From Saccharina japonica (Eukaryota; Sar; Phaeophyceae; Laminariales; Laminariaceae), in the NCBI GenBank assembly GCA_008828725.1, contig MEHQ01002062.1, positions 88,602-152,601 on the forward strand: a stretch of 64,000 nucleotides of DNA. The letters are read 5' to 3'. The stretch's first letter is position 1; each line of letters starts with the position of its first letter. Shown one piece after another: positions 59,301 through 64,000 of the stretch. The translations under genes were made by a program, and so were the position numbers. The notes under the pieces were generated by a model. That model searched no databases. It worked only from the letters and a program-made list of their open reading frames with translations, and was not told the origin of the DNA.

Positions 59301-62013
59301 AAATGCGTCGCCATGATACAGATCGGGTCCGGTCCGGCGCTCACCCTTACTCGATCCGACGACCGAACCTGACCCGCGAGGTTTTAATCGACCCCATTCG
59401 ACAACGCGAACAGCTCTTAAACTATCAACCAGCGCTTTTACTTTACCACTAGCGAGAGTGACGTAGCCTAGCCTAGTTCAGTGAAGTGGGAAAAAGGCGG
59501 GACCGAATATGCGAACGGTTTCACCTGCTTCTTCTTCCCGTCAGCCCCGACAAAAGCTGCTCCCTCTTTGCCACCAGCCCCGGCCCCTGCTCCCGGTGCA
59601 CCGCCATCATCCCCCGACTCCACCAGGTCGGCGTCGAGCCTCACGCTCCTGTGGCATTAAGTGAATGGATGTCCGGGGGGAGGGTGTACTCATGTCGTGC
59701 ACGGCCGTAGTCGTATATATGACCATAGACCCTCGCATCCCTACAATGCCGGGACGGGGGGGCGGGGGTACTCATGTCATGCATGGCAGAAGTCGTATGA
59801 CCATAAACCCTCGCATCCCTACAATGCCGGGAAGGAGTACATTCGGTTTTCACCGACCAGGCAGACATTGGTTGTTTGCACGAAGCGCGAAGCGCCGTGA
59901 GGTATCGGGCGAGTCGCATGGAGAGTGAGCTGCATACTGCTAGGAACCGCCTGTGGGGCGGACTTGCGTATGGGCGACAGCCTCCAATGAATGAATTCAA
60001 CTTTTCGTGTGGCCACTTGCAGAGACAGTAGTGGGTATTACTATGAATCTGTCTCGCGGGTGTACTCATGTCATGCATGGCAGAAGTCGTATGACAACAT
60101 AACCCTCGCATCCCGACAATACCGAGACCGAGCACGTTTGGTTTTCGCCAACCAAGGCAGACATTGCTTGCACCAAGCGTGAATCGCCGTGAGTTGTTGA
60201 GCGAGTCAACTGAAGGGTGAGCTTAATCTTCTACTAAGAACCGCTCGTGAGGTGGACTTACTTGCACGGGCGGGGGTACTCAGTGTCATGCATGGCCTAC
60301 TCGTGTGACCATAGACCAGTACATCCCTACAATTCCGGACGGAGTACGGGGGAGGGGGTGGGGGTGTACTCATGTCGTGCATGGCCATATTGGTACCGTA
60401 GGCGGGGAACGGGGATTAAGGGGGTATTGTCAGGGGCATAACATAAGACGTGCCTCGCAAAAAGAGAAAGCGAGAGAGGGTGGGTGGTTGGGCGGGAGAG
60501 GTGGAGGGAAGGTAGGAGGAAATTCACAGGGCAAGGGATAGAAGGGGCATAGGAAGCGAGAAGTAGAGAGGCAGAGAGCCAAACAATATGGCGAGAGGAA
60601 GGGGGACGATAAGGTGAGAGAAACATGAGCACGTAACTCTGCCCGGCACGCGGTCTACATAGCAAACACGCACCAATCAATTCCGTACCCGGACTACTGC
60701 TCTATGAATTGCGTACGCAGACTACATAAGGCTCAATCAGTATAAGTGGCCATACGGAATCAGATCGGAATCGCAATCGGAATCATAGTCAGAAACTAAA
60801 ATAAGGGACTTCATCCATTTTCGATACCGATGAGGTCGTTCATCAAACCCTCGTATGTCACGGGTGTAGCCGAGGCAGTCAAACGACAGTCGGAACCGAA
60901 TTGGAACCAAATCGGAATACATTCGGAGTAACATCTGAATCGAAATCAGATCAGAAACACAGTCGGAATAAAGGCCAAATCGGGAATCGGAGAAAGCACC
61001 GGGACCGGAATCAGAATATAATCGAAATGGTAATCAAATCGGAATCGTCATCGGCATGATAACAGGAATCGGAGGCCGGGGGAAGGGAGCTTTCCCGTTT
61101 TCGATGCCGATGAGGTCCTCGATCGAACCTTTGAATAAAAAGGGCGTCGCCAAGGCCGATAAATCGGATTCCGTACCAAACCGGAACCAACAGGGAAACA
61201 GATCGGAACCAAATCGGAACGAAATCACAGCCGGACTCAAATCAGGATAATGGTCGGAAAAAAGTCCGTAATCGGGACTCAGAACAAAATCGGGACTGGA
61301 ATAAAAATATAATCGGAAAATTGGTATCGTAACGAAAACTGAAACAAGATATAATCGGCATCTCAACCAAATCGGAAATCGACGCGTGCTACGATAGGGG
61401 TAACACTTTATGGAAAAAAAAATCGGAACTAAGGAGCTCCGGTCGCGTGCTACGGTAGAGGTAGCATTTTTGGCTGAATCGTTTTCTGAACGATCAGGCT
61501 CCTTAACCCAAATCCGTCAGACTTTCATTTTTGTGACGAGTAGTGTTTAATAAGGGTATACTTCGGTCGTGATATTTCTCTTCCGACAGTACTTTTATTT
61601 TCCTTTCAAACTCATTTTTTCGGTGAGGTTTGACGCTCCTTAAGTGAGCTCAGAAAACAAATGGTGCACCTCTACCGTTAGCCTGCGTCTCCGTGACCAA
61701 AAATGGCCGAAACGTCATTCTTCTTTTTGTGAAATAATGTTTGGTATTGTTCATCGGGTTGAACTTTCAATTTTGTCAAACTCCGTCTTTCGGTGAAGGT
61801 ATAGAGCACCTCGGCCGAGGAACCTCAGGAAAAAAAAATATATGCACCTCTACCTAAGCAGGTGTCACTCGGCATCGGCATCGGCATGAGAACAGGGATA
61901 GGAAGGCAGACAGAGAGAGGAATGAAACTCACCCGTTCTCGATGCCGATGAGGTCGTCAATCAAACCCTCGTACGTTAAGGGCGTGGCCAGGGCTGTCAC
62001 CAGGTCCACTCCG
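46026..62013 (-). CDS. VPS33: VPS33 homologue, C-terminal 441 residues in 11 exons
   Basis: VPS33 is the Sec1/Munc18 (SM) protein of the HOPS and CORVET tethers. Bound to VPS16, it templates SNARE assembly at late-endosome and vacuole membranes. Eleven minus-strand exons (listed separately) join with compatible phases into 441 codons and a TGA; each intron starts GT and ends AG. The order of motifs follows the family: VDLVTALATPLTYEGLIDD, LIGIENG, a KKK basic patch, VPLNSDDPLF, IREFVKK-like IHEFVKK, IPGLKEDYRSLNLHINIA, MRVMRLLCLQS, YGYQYLFALNNLEAVGLL, IAYVSSG joined to YAPLSVRLVQ, then FIGGVTYMEIAALRFLS and the C-terminal IVTATTKINNG. From memory of the family, whole proteins run near 600 residues, so roughly the first 250 are missing. 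I did not find those exons in 62.0-64.0 kb; they probably lie beyond the right edge. Oddities: Gly/Ala-rich insertions in two exons and repeat-filled introns with partial exon copies. No expression signals could be placed. Confidence 0.93.
46211..46475. mobile_element. Family A element in a VPS33 intron
   Basis: It starts ACGTGCTATGATAGAGGT and ends GGTGCACTTTTACCGTAGCA. It lies in the last intron of VPS33 (46124-47762). The rest of that intron is unassigned apart from the low-copy repeat at 47120-47195 and the exon-end copies at 47521-47760. Confidence 0.6.
47521..47763 (-). repeat. Tandem ~93-bp unit containing the end of VPS33 exon j
   Basis: Three units, each with a segment like the exon j 3' end (read on the minus strand: TGCGGTTTCTCAGCGCGCAG, then GAAT and the donor). 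Donor positions follow 47763, 47672 and 47577. The two downstream units also have AG directly before TGGCC, so each could in principle be recognised as a tiny exon. Confidence 0.85.
47763..47841 (-). CDS. VPS33: VPS33 exon j
   Basis: 79 nt, acceptor GGCAG, donor GAAT then GTGAGC. It encodes VMLVYFIGGVTYMEIAALRF then LSAQKE, the most diagnostic VPS33/SM motif near the C terminus. The last ~35 nt plus donor is repeated twice more downstream (ends at 47672 and 47577), both with intact GTGAG donors. Confidence 0.95.
47880..48420 (-). repeat. VPS33 intron with family D and family C repeats
   Basis: Family D occupies about 47885-48010 (minus orientation). A family C foldback spans about 48325-48405 (GACTAAATAGGACCTACGG paired with GGTCCTGTTCACTATGGTCC). 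The sequence between is unassigned. Confidence 0.6.
48454..48614 (-). CDS. VPS33: VPS33 exon i (low-complexity insertion)
   Basis: 161 nt, acceptor after a pyrimidine-rich stretch ending CACAG. It reads LRRQVEQRGKMQSAADMADA, a Gly/Ala-rich stretch, then DDAPQKKARMH. The phase fits both neighbours if the donor is CAT followed by GTATCG. An alternative donor seven bases earlier (GTATGC) breaks the frame. Homologues have a variable basic loop here just before the conserved LVxFxGGVTxxEIAALRF strand, so the position is right although the sequence itself is not conserved. Confidence 0.75.
49215..50345. repeat. CAACAC/CCACCA low-complexity array in a VPS33 intron
   Basis: More than 1 kb of degenerate CAAC, ACC and CACCAA units, i.e. 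GGTGTTG-type on the gene strand. It is interrupted at about 49440-49510 by a copy of the exon h 3' end. Open frames on either strand here only translate the repeat (Thr/Asn-rich or Val/Gly-rich). Confidence 0.9.
49448..49510 (-). repeat. Diverged copy of the 3' end of VPS33 exon h
   Basis: Read on the minus strand it gives SPEDLPTA, against PPEDLPTA in exon h, with a related upstream part. The donor is lost: exon h continues C then GTGAGC, the copy continues AATGAGG. It should not be spliceable as the original. Confidence 0.75.
50381..50526 (-). CDS. VPS33: VPS33 exon h
   Basis: 146 nt, acceptor CCGCAG, donor GTGAGC. The first base completes the Gly codon of the previous exon and gives SG followed by YAPLSVRLVQACVRPGW, then TLKLMPGACVEVSQ, matching the family's YVYSGYAPLSVRLxQ and VLxLLPGxxFExxQ. 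The tail DAPPEDLPTA is less conserved. The last ~70 nt has a diverged copy in the next intron near 49448-49510. Confidence 0.94.
50600..52190. other. Remainder of VPS33 intron h-g, with family A fragments
   Basis: The segments at 50870-50990 and 51125-51260 are diverged direct copies (AGCTTGGCCGAGGTA and ATACATAGCTCTA words). Family A fragments lie near 51895-52200 (CTCTATCGTAGCACGGGTC). A run of 22 or so A lies near 51400-51425. No gene recognised. Confidence 0.45.
52199..52890. repeat. Minisatellite of ~29-bp units in a VPS33 intron
   Basis: More than twenty tandem units of the form GGCAAACATTAGGTGCTACC followed by CCTATATAA, with variants (CCCTAAAAGGAAAA, CCCTAGAAGG). It starts from material resembling a family A right end and stops about 30 bp from the donor of exon g. 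Confidence 0.95.
52920..53110 (-). CDS. VPS33: VPS33 exon g
   Basis: 191 nt, starts phase 0 after CCCCAG and ends two bases into a Gly codon before GTGAGT. It encodes TYGYQYLFALNNLEAVGLL, a short linker, SLRRALRLVNDSV and PDDIAYVSSG. It is hemmed in by a ~600-bp ATC array on the acceptor side and a ~690-bp minisatellite starting about 30 bp past the donor. Confidence 0.93.
53165..53775. repeat. ATC/CAT triplet array in a VPS33 intron
   Basis: About 600 bp of degenerate CAT units, with a pure run near 53343-53390. On the gene strand it is GAT/ATG-rich. In one frame it encodes an Asp/Glu-rich chain that stays open into exon g. Confidence 0.95.
53851..53979 (-). CDS. VPS33: VPS33 exon f
   Basis: 129 nt, phase 0 at both ends, acceptor CGCAG, donor GTCAGT. 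It encodes VIEEMISMQQPAMRVMRLLC, LQSMTDVGIKSSKYEF and LKKEVVQ. This is the segment before the YGxExLLxLxNLExxGLL motif. The acceptor and first ~30 nt are duplicated about 101 bp upstream in the preceding intron. Confidence 0.93.
54052..54130 (-). repeat. Partial copy of VPS33 exon f acceptor region
   Basis: It matches 53951-54030 at an offset of 101 bp, covering the CGCAG acceptor and the first ~30 nt of exon f (VIDETISMQ against VIEEMISMQ), plus about 45 bp of upstream intron. The acceptor is intact in both copies. Confidence 0.8.
54999..55142 (-). CDS. VPS33: VPS33 exon e
   Basis: 144 nt, phase 0 at both ends, acceptor CTTAG, donor GTAGAC. It encodes IPGLKEDYRSLNLHINIA, then a loop and FRRRWQTERALLEGDDCCE, the conserved helix with the family's (F)xxxWxxExxLLEGE pattern. 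Confidence 0.93.
55428..55800. repeat. GGGA/GAGG purine tract in a VPS33 intron
   Basis: A purine-rich array on the plus strand (pyrimidine-rich in the transcript). It contains three spaced copies of a segment with TACG or TACT, CTnCTTnAGTG and AAGAAAA words (55515, 55687, 55788), so a longer unit is also repeated. Confidence 0.9.
55844..55927 (-). CDS. VPS33: VPS33 exon d
   Basis: 84 nt, phase 0 at both ends, acceptor CCTAG, donor GTCTGT. It encodes AKHIRESYNRFRANRDQSI and TEIHEFVKK, the helical segment that precedes the LPxLxxEHxSL motif in VPS33 proteins. Confidence 0.92.
56176..56925. mobile_element. Inverted-repeat element in a VPS33 intron
   Basis: Arms of about 50 bp: GGGTATACCACTCCAATCG and TTTTGGGCGCGTCGAGGCAT at 56200-56243 are inverted at 56874-56920. 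They enclose about 630 bp without a recognised gene. A GACCAGGTAAATCGGCTTGTC segment just outside (56955-56975) also occurs in the three-copy segment at 4707, so these repeats share a family. Confidence 0.55.
57612..57995. mobile_element. Family A element with tandemly repeated right end
   Basis: The body starts GACGCATGCTACGGTTGAG and reaches a right terminus at 57892. The last ~60 bp (GAAAATAATTCGCCAAAAAA, CGGTACAGTA, ATCG or CGCAGCACGC) is then repeated twice more to about 57995. Confidence 0.65.
58524..58613 (-). CDS. VPS33: VPS33 exon c
   Basis: 90 nt, phase 0 at both ends, acceptor GCAG, donor GTGAGC. It encodes VPVPLNSDDPLFSTVRDVH and HVEQLMPFLQEK, matching the family pattern VPLNSxDxLYxEIRDxNF. 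Confidence 0.93.
58735..59025. repeat. AGTCAGTAAT decamer array
   Basis: About 25 tandem, degenerate units of AGTCAGTAAT/AGTCAGTGAT in the intron between VPS33 exons b and c, directly after a family A left end (58681-58735). Confidence 0.9.
59525..59648 (-). CDS. VPS33: VPS33 exon b
   Basis: 124 nt, acceptor CACAG, donor GTGAAA. It reads SVRLDADLVESGDDG, a Gly/Ala-rich linker (APGAGAGAGG), then GADGKKKQ. The basic end leads into VPVPLNSDD in the next exon, as in other VPS33 proteins. The linker is longer than I would expect for the family and may be a surface loop. Confidence 0.9.
59675..60410 (-). repeat. Cluster of family D repeats in a VPS33 intron
   Basis: At least four full or partial minus-strand copies sharing CATGCATGGCAGAAGTCGTA, CATCCCTACAATGCCGGGA and the GCGCCGTGAGGTATCGGGCG block. 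They lie within about 70 bp of the exon b acceptor. Confidence 0.7.
60815..60885 (-). pseudogene. Decayed copy of VPS33 exon a (copy C)
   Basis: On the gene strand it reads LTASATPVTYEGLMNDLIGI then ENG, aligned to exon a. The donor GTGAGT is changed to ATGAAG and the acceptor is not conserved. Confidence 0.8.
61094..61165 (-). pseudogene. Decayed copy of VPS33 exon a (copy B)
   Basis: It reads LSALATPFLFKGSIEDLIGI then ENG. The donor region is GGGAAAG instead of GGGTGAG, so the GT is gone. Flanking CATCGGCATGATAACAGG also resembles the flank of the intact exon, so the duplicated unit is larger than the exon. Confidence 0.8.
61380..61870. mobile_element. Family A elements in a VPS33 intron
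   Basis: A truncated left end (GACGCGTGCTACGATAGGGG, 61381) is followed by a near-complete copy (about 61446-61688, start CGCGTGCTACGGTAGAGG, end CCTCTACCGTTAGCCTGCGTC's pattern) and a partial right half to 61868. Confidence 0.65.
61933..62013 (-). CDS. VPS33: VPS33 exon a (first visible)
   Basis: 81 nt between CCAG and GTGAGT. It encodes GVDLVTALATPLTYEGLIDD followed by LIGIENG, the SM-family segment known from other VPS33 proteins as (D)RxVDLLTPLxTQLTYEGLIDE. It starts in phase 2 (one base completing a codon from the missing upstream exon) and ends two bases into a Gly codon. Two degenerate copies of this exon lie downstream in the next intron. Confidence 0.93.
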
Positions 62014-62084
62014 CTGGATCACGCAAAATAAGAGAGACAACAAGGAGAAGACGAGAGAAAGCCCAGACATCGAAAAGAGCGACG

Positions 62085-62262
62085 ATTGAAGAAAAAAAGA
62101 GACAAGAGAAGAGAAGAGATGAGAAAAAAAGAGACGGGAAAAAAAGAGACAGGGAAAAAAGAGACGGGAAAAAAAGAGAGGAAAAAAAGAGACAGGAAAA
62201 AAAGAGACAGGGAAAAAAGAGACAGGGAAAAAAGAGACAGGGAAAAAAGAGACGATAAAAAG
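62085..62262. repeat. GGGAAAAAAGAGACA tandem array
   Basis: About twelve units of 13-17 bp, purine-rich on the plus strand and therefore pyrimidine-rich in the VPS33 transcript, about 70 bp upstream of the exon a acceptor. Confidence 0.9.
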
Positions 62263-62575
62263 ATAAGAATATACCACTACAGAAATAAGCCAAGGCGAAA
62301 AGAAACAATGTAACATATCCTAAAAGAGGGAGGAATACGTTTGGATACACGACAACATAATTTTCTCAGCTCTGAATGGGTTACAATGGGGTCCTGAACG
62401 GGATATAACCACTTAGGGGTTCAGAGGGAAAACATGCGGGGCGCTTCACGGGTCAATGGCATGGCATGACCCCAACTCGCGGTTGGGGTCAAAAAAGGTT
62501 TGCAAAACCTCACAGGCCGGGTTGGGTTATAGGTCGGGTTAGGAGTTTTTCCATGTAATTTTTCCATGTAACTTC

Positions 62576-62646
62576 TCCGGCCCGGCCCGGCCCGACCCGA
62601 CCCGACCCGACCCGACCCGACCCGACCCGACCCGACCCGGCCCGGC
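62576..62646. repeat. GACCC/GGCCC pentanucleotide array
   Basis: About fourteen tandem CCCGA units flanked by CCCGG variants on both sides. Confidence 0.95.
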
Positions 62647-64000
62647 CCACAAGGATTGACTCCACCTGTGCACAGCCCTGAAAACATTACAGTGGTGTAC
62701 CCCTTTTAAGGCCACGTCGTCACAAGCCCGAAAACGTGTTTTTGTCGCTATTAATTGTGTGGTCTTATTTTTAACTACTTGAAAAAACGAAATCTCATCG
62801 TACTACTTACTATTAATAGTTTTTGTTGACAAGCTGAATTACCTGTGTCTTATCTCTACGACGATAGCCTTAATCCATTCAGAATTAGAAAAACTATCCC
62901 ACACTAATTCCAAGTAGTTTGTCCCCAAACACGTGGGATGAGTTCTTAACGGGTTAAACCAGATGGTCTTGAAAAACAATCGGAAAATATTTCCGAAACG
63001 AAATGTCGAATCACAGCACCGGCCACAAGATGCCCACGCCAACCATTGGAGCTGTAGGGCCAGTACAGGCCCCCATGATGACGATACTGGAAACCCCACA
63101 TGCTCTTCTCTAGACGACGCTTGATGTTACCAACCGAGAAAAAACGATATCTGCTCTGCAGGCGCTACGGGATGGTGAACCAAAGCGAAACAAAACGGCA
63201 GTACATAGGGAAAACAGCAAACTACTGATACGTCGAAACCTCACAATGGGTCAACGAACCTCACCAAATAAAACTCGAGAATAAAAAAAACAAAACAAAA
63301 CACCTTTCTCGCATGAGAAGCAAGGGTCTACAGTGTAGTTGCCTCGAAAGCCGTCCCTCCCTCATCCCCCTCCTCCTGTTTCTGTTCCCCGACATCGCCC
63401 ATGTAACGAGGCCCACGCCCAAACTACCAACCTCGCTCTGAAGCCTATCTCGAGGAAAGCTCGAAAGCCAGCAAGTTGAAGAGACCACAGTTGGTCCTCA
63501 CCGATACACACTAATACTCGGGAAGGGAGACCAAGCCCCAATCCCCCCCCCCTCTCCCCCCCCTCCCCCCCTTTCCTCCTTTTCTCCTGCCCTGTTCCGT
63601 CTCCAAAGGGAAGCGTGGTCAACGGTCAAATTACTAAGGCAAGTAACAAATGACTGCACCCCCCCCAGCTCCCAGCCCCCCCCCTGGTTACGGCAAGGAG
63701 TTTCGCATCGAAGCGGCATGATTATTGTTTGTTTCGGCTCATGATGACATCTGTCCATACACGTATTGCAAAGTTTGCGCTACTGTAAAGAAAAAAGTGC
63801 ATTTGCAAAAACGAAAAATAAGCAAACAGGTCTACGAAAACAAGAGACATGTGGCATTAATATTTCTGCGCAAAACATTCAAAACAGACAAAAAGATCAG
63901 AGGACGAGGACATCTAAACCAAACACGTTTATTGACGCTTTACAGCTATTACGGCAAACAAAACAACTAGCTACTACTCCGCCACCCCTCCCCCCCCCCC
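62647..64000. other. Unassigned right end of the window
   Basis: No VPS33 exon recognised. The segment 62866-62950 (TTAATCCATTCAGAATT, CCCACACTAATTCCAAGTAG) matches 7962-8045 and 17803-17885, a repeat from the large duplicated block. C/T-rich runs occur near 63530-63575 and 63655-63685. The sequence ends in a C run. Confidence 0.45.

Larger units (their letters stand above)
60735..61375. repeat. Degenerate AATCGGAA-word array with two exon a copies
   Basis: Short words (AAATCGGAA, GAATCGGAACC) recur irregularly throughout, mainly in one orientation. Two decayed copies of VPS33 exon a are embedded at about 60815-60885 and 61094-61165. Confidence 0.75.

Noticed and set aside
62839..63099. Minus-strand frame considered as an upstream VPS33 exon
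   Set aside because: No SM-family motif, and part of it matches the repeat at 7962-8045.

Overview
This looks like nuclear DNA from a repeat-rich, intron-rich eukaryote. There is no operon structure, no long uninterrupted gene, and many microsatellites, foldback elements and nested transposon-like repeats. The one gene I can read with confidence is split into short exons (79-191 nt) by introns of about 0.6-2.6 kb. That architecture, with moderate overall GC and GC-richer exons, fits a stramenopile and most likely a brown alga. The organism call is an inference from architecture, because no taxonomic marker is present.

Right half (about 46.0-62.0 kb, minus strand): the C-terminal ~440 codons of a VPS33 gene (Sec1/Munc18-family subunit of the HOPS/CORVET tethering complexes). 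Eleven exons join with matching phases into one open frame of 441 residues plus a stop. The N-terminal part lies beyond the right edge or in unrecognised exons. The introns carry minisatellites, triplet arrays, a purine tract and interspersed repeats. At four places a partial or whole copy of an exon, including its splice-site region, lies in the neighbouring intron.

Left half (1-46 kb): mostly non-coding mobile-element debris. Family A elements (~240-290 bp, related termini, 4-bp target duplications) occur more than 25 times. Family B (~250 bp, 2-bp duplications) is nested inside A three times. Family C is a small foldback. Two larger elements made of repeated ~10-bp palindromic words are also nested in A copies. 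A ~7.8 kb block (2385-10175) recurs at 12218-19992, and a 1.3 kb piece of it occurs a third time between them, ending at an N. This may be a recent duplication or a haplotype/assembly artefact. Besides VPS33, only a short secreted cysteine-rich protein near 0.8-1.5 kb (minus) and a GC-rich Ala/Pro-rich exon-like frame near 42.5 kb (plus) look possibly coding.

I recognised no transposase, reverse transcriptase, rRNA, tRNA or CRISPR array. The repeat families are therefore described as non-autonomous, and their superfamilies are left open.
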